A stretch of 64,000 nucleotides of DNA from Hydractinia symbiolongicarpus (taxonomy: Eukaryota > Cnidaria > Hydrozoa > Anthoathecata > Hydractiniidae): assembly GCF_029227915.1 (NCBI RefSeq), contig NC_079884.1:19036001-19100000 (forward strand). Reading direction: 5' to 3'. Position numbers and translations under genes: made by a program. Position 1 is the stretch's first letter; the number at the start of each line of letters is the position of its first letter. Shown piece after piece: positions 12,432 to 24,480 of the stretch. Below the pieces are notes generated by a model. That model saw nothing but the letters and a program-made list of their open reading frames with translations. It had not been told where the DNA came from and did not search any database.

Positions 12432-15400
12432 AAGCTTGATATATGACGGTTTGCCGCCTAGTAATGGAGTTACACGTAAACCACGTGGTTCCGCGTGTCT
12501 GCACTGGTTACTATTCCTTATACTCTCAATGGACTACGATGACAAAAGTCGTTTCCCTTTGCGCCGTTGCGTTATAACACCGTCAACTAGGTGTACAGGT
12601 TTCAAAATTCTGTATTAAGACGTTTTGCCGCCTAATAACGGCCTTACATGTAAATCACATAGTTCCACGTGTCTGTGCTGGTTGCCATTGACTTAGTACT
12701 TTCACTCTCAATGGACTACGACGTCCCAAATCGTTTTGCATTGCGCAATGCCCCTATAGCACCGTCAACTACCTGTACAGTCCTCTAAAGTCTGTTATAT
12801 GACTCTTTGCCGCCTAATAATGGCCTTACACATAAATCACGCCGCTCCACATGTCTGTGCAGGTTGTCATTGGACTAGTCCTTCCACTGTTAATGTACTA
12901 CGACGTCCAAAGTAATTTTCCCTCTCGTCATGACGTTATAACACCGTCAACTACGCGCACAGTCCTGTAAAGTCTGTTATATGTCCTTTTGTCGCCTAAT
13001 ATTGGCTTTACACATAAATCACGTCGTTCCACATGTCTGTGCAAGTTGCTATTGGTCCATTCTTTCCACTCTCAATGTACTACAATGTCCTAAGTCGTTT
13101 TCCATTGCGTCATGACGTTATAACACCGTCAACTAATTGTACAATCACCTAAATCCTGTAAAATGGCATTTTGCCGCCTAATAATGGCCTTACACATAAA
13201 TCACGTCGTTCAACATGTCTGTGCAGGTTGCAATTGGTTTAGTCCTTCCACTGTTAATGCACTACGACGTCCTAAGCCGTTTTCGAATGCGTCATGACGT
13301 TATAACACCGTCAACTACGCGTACAGTCCTCTAAAGTCTCTTATATGTACTTTTGCTGCCTAATAATGGCCTTACACATAAATCACGTCGTTCCACATGT
13401 CTCTGTAAGTTGCCATTGGTCCATTCTTTCCACTCCCAATGTATTGCGATGTCCTAAGTCGTTTTCTAATGCGTAATGACGTTATAACACCGTCAACTAC
13501 GCGTACAGGCCTTTAAAGGCTGTTATATGACCTTTTGCCGCCTAATAATAGCCTTACACATAACTTACGTCGTTCCACATGTCTGGGCAAGTTGCCATTG
13601 GTCTAGTATTTTTAATATCAATGCACTACGACGTCCCAAGTTGTTTTCCATTGCGCCATGGCGCTAGAACACTGTCAACTAAGCGTACAGTCCTCTAAAA
13701 TCTGTTATATGACCGTTTGCCGCCTAATATTGGCCTTACACATAAATCACGTCGTTCCACATGTCTGTGCAGGTTGCCATTGGTCTATTCTTTCCACTCT
13801 CGATGTACTACGATGTCCTAAGTCGCTTTCTGTTGCGTCATGACGCTATAACCCCGTCAACTACGTCTACAAGCTTCAAAAGCCTGTTATGTTACCTTTT
13901 GCCGCCTAATAATGGCCTTACACGTAAATCACGTAATTCCGCGTGTCTGCACTGGTTACCATTAGTTTATTCCCTCCACACTCATTGGACTACAACGTCC
14001 CAAGTCTATTTTCATTGCTGCATGACGTTATAACACCGCGAACTCCATGTATAGGCCTATAAAGCTTGATATATGACGGTTTGCCGCCTAGTAATGGAGT
14101 TACACGTAAACCACGTGGTTCCGCGTGTCTGCACTGGTTACTATTCCTTATACTCTCAATGGACTACGATGACAAAAGTCGTTTCCCTTTGCGCCGTTGC
14201 GTTATAACACCGTCAACTAGGTGTACAGGTTTCAAAATTCTGTATTAAGACGTTTTGCCGCCTAATAACGGCCTTACATGTAAATCACATAGTTCCACGT
14301 GTCTGTGCTGGTTGCCATTGACTTAGTACTTTCACTCTCAATGGACTACGACGTCCCAAATCGTTTTGCATTGCGCAATGCCCCTATAGCACCGTCAACT
14401 ACCTGTACAGTCCTCTAAAGTCTGTTATATCACATTTGACGCCTAATAATGGCCTTAGAATAAATCACGTGGTTCCACATGTCTACACTGGTTACTATTC
14501 CTTATACTCTCAATGGACTATGATGACAAAAGTCGTTTCCCATTGCGCCGTGGCGTTATAACACCGCCAACTACGCGTACAGTCCTCTAAAGTCTGTTAC
14601 ATGACTCTTTGCCGCCTAATAATGGCCTTACACATAAATCACGCCGCTCCACATGTCTGTGCAGGTTGTCATTGGTCTAGTCCTTCCACTGTTAATGTAC
14701 TACGACGTCCAAAGTCATTTTCCCTTTCGTCATGACGTTATAACACCGTCAACTAATTGTACAATCACCTAAATCCTGTAAAATGGCATTTTGCCGCCTA
14801 ATAATGGCCTTACACATAAATCACGTCGTTCAACATGTCTGTGCAGGTTGCAATTGGTTTAGTCCTTCCACTGTTAATGCACTACGACGTCCTAAGCCGT
14901 TTTCGAATGCGTCATGACGTTATAACACCGTCAACTACGCGTATAGTCCTCTAAAGTCTCTTATATGTACTTTTGCTGCCTAATAATGGCCTTACACATA
15001 AATCACGTCGTTCCACATGTCTCTGTAAGTTGCCATTGGTCCATTCTTTCCACTCCCAATGTACTGCGATGTCCTAAGTCGTTTTCTAATGCGTAATGAC
15101 GTTATAACACCGTCAACTACGCGTACAGGCCCTTAAAGTCTGTTATATGACATTTTGCCGCCTAATAATAGCCTTACACATAACTTACGTCGTTCCACAT
15201 GTCTGGGCAAGTTGCCATTGGTCTAGTATTTTTAATATCAATGCACTACGACGTCCCAAGTTGTTTTCCATTGCGCCATGGCCCTAGAACACTGTCAACT
15301 AAGCGTACAGTTCTCTAAAATCTGTTATATGACCGTTTGCCGCCTAATATTGGCCTTACACATAAATCACGTCGTTCCACATGTCTGTGCAGGTTGCCAT

Positions 15401-16740
15401 TGGTCTATTCTTTCCACTCTCGATGTACTACGATGTCCTAAGTCGCTTTCTGTTGCGTCATGACGCTATAACCCCGTCAACTACGTCTACAAGCTTCAAA
15501 AGCCTGTTATGTTACCTTTTGCCGCCTAATAATGGCCTTACACGTAAATCACGTAATTCCGCGTGTCTGCACTGGTTACCATTAGTTTATTCCCTCCACA
15601 CTCATTGGACTACAACGTCCCAAGTCTATTTTCATTGCTGCATGACGTTATAACACCGCGAACTCCATGTACAGGCCTATAAAGCTTGATATATGACGGT
15701 TTGCCGCCTAGTAATGGAGTTACACGTAAACCACGTGGTTCCGCGTGTCTGCACTGGTTACTATTCCTTATACTCTCAATGGACTACGATGACAAAAGTC
15801 GTTTCCCTTTGCGCCGTTGCGTTATAACACCGTCAACTTGGTGTACAGGTTTCAAAATTCTGTATTAAGACGTTTTGCCGCCTAATAACGGCCTTACATG
15901 TAAATCACATAGTTCCACGTGTCTGTGCTGGTTGCCATTGACTTAGTACTTTCACTCTCAATGGACTACGACGTCCCAAATCGTTTTGCATTGCGCAATG
16001 CCCTATAGCACCGTCAACTACCTGTACAGTCCTCTAAAGTCTGTTATATCACATTTGACGCCTAATAATGGCCTTAGAAATAAATCACGTGGTTCCACAT
16101 GTCTACACTGGTTACTATTCCTTATACTCTCAATGGACTATGATGACAAAAGTCGTTTCCCATTGCGCCGTGGCGTTATAACACCGCCAACTACGCGTAC
16201 AGTCCTCTAAAGTCTGTTATATGACTCTTTGCCGCCTAATAATGGCCTTACACATAAATCACGCCGCTCCACATGTCTGTGCAGGTTGCCATTGGTCTAG
16301 TCCTTCCACTGTTAATGTACTACGACGTCCAAAGTCATTTTCCATTTCGTCATGACGTTATAACACCGTCAACTACGCGCACAGTCCTGTAAAGTCTGTT
16401 ATATGTCCTTTTGTCGCCTAATATTGGCTTTACACATAAATCACGTCGTTCCACATGTCTGTGCAAGTTGCTATTGGTCCATTCTTTCCACTCTCAATGT
16501 ACTACAATGTCCTAAGTCGTTTTTCATTGCGTCATGACGTTATAACACCGTCAACTAATTCTACAATCACCTAAATCCTGTAAAATGGCATTTTGCCGCC
16601 TAATAATGGCCTTACACATAAATCACGTCGTTCCACATGTCTGTTCAGGTTGCAATTGGTTTAGTCCTTCCACTGTTAATGCACTACGACGTCCTAAGCC
16701 GTTTTTGAATGCGTCATGACATTATAACACCGTCAACTAT
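12431..16740 (+). repeat. 1.6 kb higher-order repeat, about 2.6 tandem units
   Basis: Units begin at AAAGCTTGATATATGACGG: 12,431-14,060 (1,630 bp), 14,061-15,680 (1,620 bp) and a third, partial unit from 15,681 to about 16,740. Unit 1 lacks the TCACATTTGACGCC monomer that is in units 2 and 3. Unit 2 lacks the TATGTCCTTTTGTCGCC monomer that is in units 1 and 3. Otherwise the units are nearly identical. The single-monomer gains and losses suggest unequal exchange within the array. Confidence 0.87.
16221..16402 (+). repeat. Representative 182 bp satellite monomer
   Basis: One full-length monomer close to the family consensus, taken from the ATGAC start to the base before the next ATG. It shows the usual landmarks: CCGCCTAATAATGGCCTTAC near its start, CCACATGTCTGTGCAGG, CCATTGGTCTAGTCC, CTACGACGTCC, and TGACG (16,353-16,357) paired with CGTCA (16,367-16,371) across nine bases. 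The phase chosen is arbitrary. 182 is not a multiple of three, so the reading frame shifts from monomer to monomer. Confidence 0.9.
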
Positions 16741-18130
16741 GCGTACGGTCCTGTAAAGTCTGTTATATGACCTTTTGCCGCCTATTTAAGACCATATGCG
16801 TAATTCAGGTGGTTCCGAGTGTCTGCACTAGTTACTATTGGTCTATTTCTTCAACTCTCAATGGACTACGACGTCCCAAGTCTATTTTCATTGCTAAATG
16901 GCTTTATAATACCGTCAACTAGTTGTTTTATGACCTTTTGCCTCCTATGAACGTCCTTGCACGTAAATCACGTCGTGCTCTGTTCAGGTTGGCATTGGTC
17001 TAGTCCTTCCACTCTCAATGGACTACGACGTCCCAAGTCGTGCACTGGTTACCATTGGTTTATTCCCTCGACACTCAATCGACTACAACGTCCCAAGTCT
17101 ATTTCCATTGCTGCATGACGTTATAACACCGTCAACTACATGTACAGTCCTCTAAAGTCTGTTATTTGACCTTTTGCGCCTAATAATGGCCTTACACATA
17201 AATCACGTCGTTCCACGTGTCTGTGCAGGTTGGCATTGGTGTAGTCCTTCCACTCTCAGTGGACTACGATGTCCCAAGTCATTTTCCATTACGCCATGGC
17301 CTTATAACACCGTCAACTGCGGGTACAGTCCTCTAAAATCTGTTATATGACCTTTTGCCGCCTAATAATGGCCTTACTCATAAATCACGTCGTTCCACAT
17401 GTCTGGGCAAGTTGCCATTGGTCTAGTACTTTCACTATCAATGCACTACGACGTCCCAAGTTGTTTTCCATTGTGCCATGGCCTTATAACACCGCCAACT
17501 ACGAGTACAGTCCTCTAAAGTCTGTTATATGACCTTTTGCCGCCTATTATTGGCCTTACACATAAATCATGTGGTTCCGCGTGTATGCACTGGTTACCAT
17601 TGGTTTATTCCCTCGACACTCAATGGACTATGACGTCCCAATCGTTTTCCATTGCGCCATGGCCCTGTAACACCGACAACTAAGCGTACAGTCCTCTAAA
17701 TGCTGTATTATGGAATTTTGTTGTCTAATAAAGACCTTATGCGTAAATCAGGTGGTTCCGAGTGTCCGCACTGGTTACCATTAATATATTCCTTCCACTC
17801 TCAATAGACTAAAAAGTTCCAAGTCGTTTTTCCATTGCGCCATAACGTTATAACACCGTCAACTACGCGTACAGTCCTCTAAAGTCTGTTATATGACCTT
17901 TTGCCGCCTAATAATGGCCTTACACATAAATCACGTCGTTCCACATGTCTCTGTAAGTTGCCATTGGTCCATTCTTTCCACTCTCAATGGTGGTTCAGAG
18001 TGTCTGCACTGGTTACCATTGGTATATTCCTTCCACTCTCAATACACTACGATGTCCTAAGTCGCTTTCCATTGCGTCATGACGCTATAACCCCGTCAAC
18101 TACGTGTACAGTCTTCAAAAGTCTGTTATG
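16735..18130 (+). repeat. Higher-order block B, copy 2
   Basis: Second copy of the block described at 5,580-6,960. The AACTAGTTGTTTTATGACC marker is at about 16,919 and the restart after CTCTCAATGG is at about 17,981. It follows the third 1.6 kb unit, as copy 1 follows related monomers at 4.5-5.5 kb, giving an 11.16 kb offset between the two. Confidence 0.8.
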
Positions 18131-18139
18131 TGACCTTTT

Positions 18140-19140
18140 GCCGCCTAATAATGGCCTTACACACAAATCACGTCGTTCCACATGTCTGGGCAAGTTGCCA
18201 TTGGTCTCGTCGTTTCACTATCAATGCACTACGACCTCCCACGTTGTTTTCCATTGCGTCATGACGCTATAATCAAGTCAACTACATGTACAGGCTTCAA
18301 AAGCCTGTTATGTGACCTTTTGCCGCCTAATAATGGCCGTACACATAAATCCGCGTGTCTGCACTGGTTACCATTGGTTTATTCCGTCGACACTCAATGG
18401 ACTACAATGTCCCAAGTCTATTTACCATTGGTTACCATTGGTTCATTCCCTTGACACTCAATGGACTACAACGTCCCGAGTCTATTTTCATTGCTGCATG
18501 ACGTTATAACACCGTCAACTACATGTACAGGCCTCTAAAGGCTGTTATGTGACCTTTTGCCGCCAAATAACCGCCTTACACGCAAATCACGTGGTTCCAG
18601 GTGTCTGTTCAGGTTGCCATTGGTGTAGTCCTACCAACATGAATGCACTACGACGTTCCAAATCGTCTTACCTTGCGCAATTGCGTTATAACAATGTCAA
18701 CTACGTGTACAGGGCTCTAAAGTCTGTTATATGACCTCTTGCCGCTTAATAATGGCGTTACACAAAAATCACGTCGTTCCACATGTCTGTGCAAGTTGCC
18801 GTTGCTCTATTCTTCTCACTCTCAATGTACTACGACGTCCTAAGTCGTTTTCGATTTCGTCATGGCGTTATAACACCATCAACTACGCGTACAGTCCTCT
18901 AAAGTCTGTTATATGACCTTTTGCCGCCTAATAATGGCCTTACACATTAATTACGTCGTTCCACATGTCTGGGCAAGCTGCCATTGGTCTGGTACTTTCA
19001 ATATCAATGCACTACGACGTCCCAAGTTGTTTTCCATTGTGCCATGGCCTTATAACACCGCCAACTACGCGTACAGTCCTCTAAAGTCTGTTATATGACT
19101 CTTTGCCGCCTAATAATGGCCTTACACATAAATCACGCCG
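18140..19140 (+). repeat. Third copy of the 7.9/11.1 kb monomer block
   Basis: The order of variants seen at about 7,860-9,010 and 11,050-12,200 recurs here at a 7,080-7,089 bp offset from the latter: an ACCTCCCACGTTG monomer, a 246 bp composite monomer, the GCCAAATAACCG monomer, and a monomer with CTGGTACTTTCAATATC. Divergence is higher than between the first two copies. The composite monomer here is slightly shortened near 18,347-18,357. Confidence 0.75.
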
Positions 19141-19146
19141 CTCCAC

Positions 19147-21222
19147 ATGTCTGTGCAAGTTGCCATTGGTCTATTCTTTCCACTCTCAATGTACTGCGAT
19201 GTCCTAAGTCGCTTTCTATTGCGTCATGACGCTATAACCCTGTCAACTACGTGTACAGGCTTCAAAAGCCTGTTATGTGACCTTTTGCCGCCTAATAATG
19301 GCCTTACACGTAAATCACGTAATTCCGCGTGTCTGCACTGGTTATCATTAGTTTATTCCCTCCACACTCATTGGACTACAACGTCCCAAGTCTATTTCCA
19401 TTGATGCATGACGTTATAACACCACGAACTCCATGTACAGGCCTGTAAAGCTTCATATATGACGGTTTGCGGCCTAGTAATGGCGTTACACGTAAACCAC
19501 GTGGTTCCGCGTGTCTGCACTGGTTACTATTCCTTATACTCTCAATGGACTACGATGACAAAAGTCGTTTCCCTTTGCGCCGTGGCGTTATAAGACCGTC
19601 AACTACGCGTACAGTTCTCTAAAGTCTGTTATATCACATTTTGGCGCCTGATAATGGCTTTAGAAATAAATCACGTGGTTCCACGTGTCTACAATAGTTA
19701 CTATTCTTTATACTTTCAATGGACTATGATGTCAAAAGTCGTTTCCCATTGCGCCGTGGCGTTATAACACCGTCAACTACATGTGCAGGCTTCTAAAGGC
19801 TGTTATTTGACCTTTTGCTGCCTAATAACGGCCTTACACGTAAATCACGTGGTTCCTCGTGTCCTTGCAGGTTGCCATTGGTCTATTCATTCCACTCTCA
19901 ATGGACGATGACGTCCCAAGTCCTTTTCCATTACGCCATGGCCTTATAACACCGTCAACTACGCGTACAGGCCTTTAAAGGCTGTTATATGACCTTTTGC
20001 CGCCAAATAACCGCCTTACACGCAAATCACGTGGTTCCAGGTGTCTGTTCAGGTTGCCATTGGTGTAGTCCTACCACTATGAATGTACTACGACGTTCCA
20101 AATCGTCTTACCTTGCGCAATTGCGTTATAACACCGTCAACTACGTGTACAGGGCTCTAAAGTCTGTTGTATGACCTCTTGCCGCTTAATAATGGCCTTA
20201 CACATAAATCACGTCGTTCCACATGTCTGTGCAAGTTGCCGTTGGTCAATTCCTTCCACTCTCAATGTACTACGATGTCCTAAGTCGTTTTCGATTGCGT
20301 CATGACGTTATAACACCGTTAACTACGCGTACGGTCCTCTAAAGTCTGTTATATGACCTTTTGCCCCCTATTAATGGCCTTTCACATAAATTACGTCGTT
20401 CCACATGTCTGTGCAAGTTGCCATTGGTCTTTTCTTTCCATTCTCCATCTACTACGATGTCCTAAGTCGCTGTCTATTGCGTCATGACGCTATAACCCCG
20501 TCAACTACGTGTACAGACTTCAAAAGCCTTTTATGTGACCTTTTGCCGCCTAATAATGGCCTTACACGTAAATCACGTAATTCCGCGTGTCTGCACTGGT
20601 TATCATTAGTTTATTCCCACCACACTCATTTGACTACAACGTCCCAAGTCTACTTCCATTGCTGCATGACGTTATAACACCGCGAACTCCATGTACAGGC
20701 CTGTAAAGCTTGATATATGACGGTTTGCGGCCTAGTAATGGCGTTACACGTAAACCACGTGGTTCCGCGTGTCTGCACTGGTTACTATTCCTTATGCTCT
20801 CAATGGACTACGATGACAAAGCGTTTCCCTTTGCGCCGTGGCGTTATAACACCGTCAACTACGCGTACAGTCCTCTAAAGTCTGTTATATGACTTTTTGC
20901 CGCCTAATAATGGCTTTAGAAATAAATCACGTGGTTCCACGTGTCTACACTAGTTACTATTCTTTATACTTTCAATGGACTATGATGTCAAAAGTCGTTT
21001 CCCATTGCGCCGTGGCGTTATGACACCGTCAACTACATGTGCAGGCTTCTAAAGGCTGTTATATGACCTTTTGCTGCCTAATAACGGCCTTACACGTAAA
21101 TCACGTGGTTCCTCGTGTCTGTGCAGGTTGCCATTGGTCTATTCCTTCCACTCTCAATGGACTATGACGTCCCAAGTCCTTTTCCATTACGCCATGGCCT
21201 TATAACACCGTCAACTACGCGT
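19147..21222 (+). repeat. Repeat pair at 1,258 bp offset
   Basis: About 19,147-19,964 matches about 20,405-21,222 at a 1,258 bp offset. Shared markers are TGACGGTTTGCGGCCTAGTA, the GGCTTTAGAAATAAATCACG monomer with a CACGTGGTTCCACGTG dyad, and TTTGCTGCCTAATAACGG. Small differences are scattered, including a short deletion near 20,818 in the second copy. Confidence 0.78.
20928..20943. other. Double E-box dyad in a monomer subtype
   Basis: CACGTGGTTCCACGTG is an inverted repeat with 7 bp arms around TT and holds two CACGTG E-boxes. The same 16-mer occurs at 19,672, 36,311 (and its 9.1 kb duplicate), 54,512, 60,856, 61,029 and 62,302. Most other monomers have a degenerate form such as CACGTCGTTCCACATG. 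It is a possible protein-binding site; no function is shown. Confidence 0.6.
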
Positions 21223-23094
21223 ACAGTCCTCTAAAGTCTGTTATTTGACCTTTTACCACCTTATAATGGCCTTACACATAAATCACGTCGTTCCGCATGT
21301 CTGTGCAAGTTGCCATTGGTCTATTCTTTCCACTCTCAATATACTACGATGTCCTAAGTCGCTTTCCATTGCGTCATGACGCTATAAGCCCGTCAACTAC
21401 ATGTACAGGCCTCAAAAGCCTGTTATGTGTCTTTTTGCTGCCTAATAATGGCCTTACACGTATATCGCGTGGTTCCGCGTGTCTGCACTTGTTAGCATTG
21501 GTTTATTCCCTCGACACTTAATGGACTACAACGACTCAAGTCTATTTACCATTGGTTACCATTGGTGTATTCCCTTGACACTCAATGGACTACAACGTCC
21601 CAAGTCTATTTCCATTGCTGCATGACGTTATAACACCGTCAACTACATGTACAGGCCTCTAAAGGCTGTTATATGACCTTTTGCAGCCAAATAACCGCCT
21701 TACACGTAAATCACGTAGTTCCAGGTGTCTGTTCAGGTTGCTATTGGTGTAGTCCTACCACTATGAATGTACTACGACGTTCCAAATTGTCTTACATTGC
21801 GCAATTGCTTAATAACACCGCCAACTACGCGTACAGTCCTCTAAAGTCTGTTATATGACTCTTTGCCGCCTAATAATGGCCTTACACATAAATCACGCCG
21901 CTCCACATGTCTGTGCAGGTTGCCATTGGTCTAGTCCTTCCACTGTTAATGTACTACGATGTCCTAAGTCGTATTCGATTGCGTCATGACGTTATAACAC
22001 CGTCAACTACGCGTACAGTCCTCTAAAGTCTGTTATATGACCTCTTGCCGCTTAATAATGGCCTTACACATAAATCACGTCGTTCCACATGTCTGTGCAA
22101 GTTGCCATTGTTCTATTCTTTCCACTGTCAATGTACTACGATGTCCTAAGTCGCTTTCTATTGCGTCATGACGCTATAACCCCGTCAACTACGTCTACAA
22201 GCTTCAAAAGCCTGTTATGTTACCTTTTGCCGCCTAATAATGGCCTTACACGTATATCACGTAGTTCCGCGTGTCTGCACTGGTTTCCATTAGTTTATTC
22301 CCTCCACACTCATTGGACTACAACGTCCCAAGTCTATTTTCATTGCTGCATGACGTTACAACACCGCGAACTCCATGTACAGGCCAGTAAAGCTTGATAT
22401 ATGACGGTTTGCCGCCTAGTAATGGCGTTACACGTAAACCACGTGGTTCCGCGTGTCTGCACTGGTTACTATTCCTTATACTCTCAATGGACTACGATGA
22501 CAAAAGTCGTTTCCCTTTGCGCCGTTGCGTTATAACACCGTCAACTACGCGTACATTCCTGTAAAGTCTGTTATGTGACATTTTGCTGCCTAATAATGGC
22601 CTTACACATAGATCACGTCGTTCCACATGCCTGTGCAAGTTGCTATTGGTCCATTCTTTCCACTCTCAATGTACTACGATGGCCTAAGTCGTTTTCCATT
22701 GCGTCATGACGTTATAACAACGTCAACTAATTGTACAGGCCTCTAAAGCCTGCTTTATGACCTTTTGCCGCCTAATAAAGACCATATGCGTAAATCAGGT
22801 GGTTCCGAGTGTCTACAGTGGTTACCATTGGTCTATTTTTTCCACTCTCAATAGACTAAGAAGTGCCAAGTCGTTCCCCATTGCGTCATGACGCTATAAC
22901 CGCGCCAACTACGTATACAGTCTTCAAAAGGCTGTTATATGACCTTTTGCCGCCTAATAACGGCCTTACCCATAAATCACGTCGCTCCATATGTCTGTGC
23001 AGGTTGCCATTGGTCTATTCTTTCCACTCTCGATGTACTACGATGTCCTAAGTCGTTTTCCATTGCGTCATGACGTTACAACACCGTCAACTAA

Positions 23095-24480
23095 TTGTAC
23101 AGGCCTCTAAAGCCTGTTTTATGACCTTTTGCCGCCTATTAAAGACCATATGCGTAATTCAGGCGGTTCCGAGTGTGTGCACTAGTTACCATTGGTCTAT
23201 TTCTTCAACTCTCAATGGACTACGACGTCCCAAGTCTATTTTCATTGCTAAATGGCTTTATAATACCGTCAACTAGTTGTTTTATGACCTTTTGCCTCCT
23301 ATGAACGTCCTTGCACGTAAATCACGTCGTGCTCTGTTCAGGTTGGCATTGGTCTAGTCCTTCCACTCTGAATGGACTACGACGTCCCAAGTCGTGCACT
23401 GGTTACCATTGGTTTATTCCCTGGACACTCAATCGACTACAACGTCCTAAGTCTATTTCCATTGCTGCACGACGTTATAAAACCGTCAACTACATGTACA
23501 GTCCTCTAAAGTCTGTTATTTGACCTTTTGCGCCTAATAATGGCCTTACACATAAATCACGTCGTTCCACGTGTCTGTGCAGGTTGGCATTGGTCTATTC
23601 CTTCCACTCTCAGTGGACTACGACGTCCCAAGTCATATTCCATTACGCCATGGCCTTATAGCACCGTCAACTGCGGGTACAGTCCTCTAAAATCTGTTAT
23701 ATGACCTTTTGCGCCTAATAATGGCCTTACTCATAAATCACGTCGTTCCACATGTCTGGGCAAGTTGCCATTGGTCTAGTACTTTCACTATCAATGCACT
23801 ACGACGTCCCAAGTTGTTCTCCATTGTGCCATGGCCTTATAACACCGCCAACTACGAGTACAGTCCTCTAAAGTCTGTTATATGACCTTTTGCCGCCTGT
23901 TAATGGCCTTACACCTAAATCACGTGGTTACGCTTGTCTGCACTGGTTACCATTGGTTTATTCCCTTGACACTCAATGGACTATGACGTCCCAATCGTTT
24001 TCCATTGCGCCCTTGCTCTGTAACACCGACAACTAACCGTACAGTCCTCTAAATGCTGTATTATGGCATTTTGCTGTCTAATAAAGACCTTATGCGTAAA
24101 TCAGGTGGTTCCGAGTGTCTGCACTGGTTTCCATTAATATATTCCTTCCACTCCCAATAGACTAAAAAGTTCCAAGTCGTTTTTCCATTGCGCCATAACG
24201 TTATAACACCGTCAACTACGCGTACAGCCCTCTAAAGTCTGTTATATGACCTTTTGCCGCCTAATAATGGCCTTACACATAAATCACATCGTTCCACATG
24301 TCTCTTTAAGTTGCCATAGGTCCATTCTTTCCAGTCTCAATGGTGGTTCAGAGTGTCTGCACTGGTTACCATTGGTATATTCCTTCTACTCTCAATACAC
24401 TACGATGTCCTAAGTCGCTTTCCATTGCGTCACGACGCTATAACCCCGTTAACTACGTGTACAGTCTTCAAAAGTCTGTT
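23095..24480 (+). repeat. Higher-order block B, copy 3
   Basis: Third copy of the block. The AACTAGTTG marker is at about 23,271 and the internal restart is at about 24,333, the same 1,062 bp spacing as copy 2. It has more private substitutions than the other copies. Fragments of the same block recur near 25.44-25.95 kb and 26.4-26.7 kb. Confidence 0.75.

Noticed and set aside
16330-16360. CENP-B box in the monomer
   Set aside because: I looked for TTCG, A and CGGG at the required spacing. The nearest segment, TTCGATTGCGTCATG in some monomers, lacks the CGGG half.
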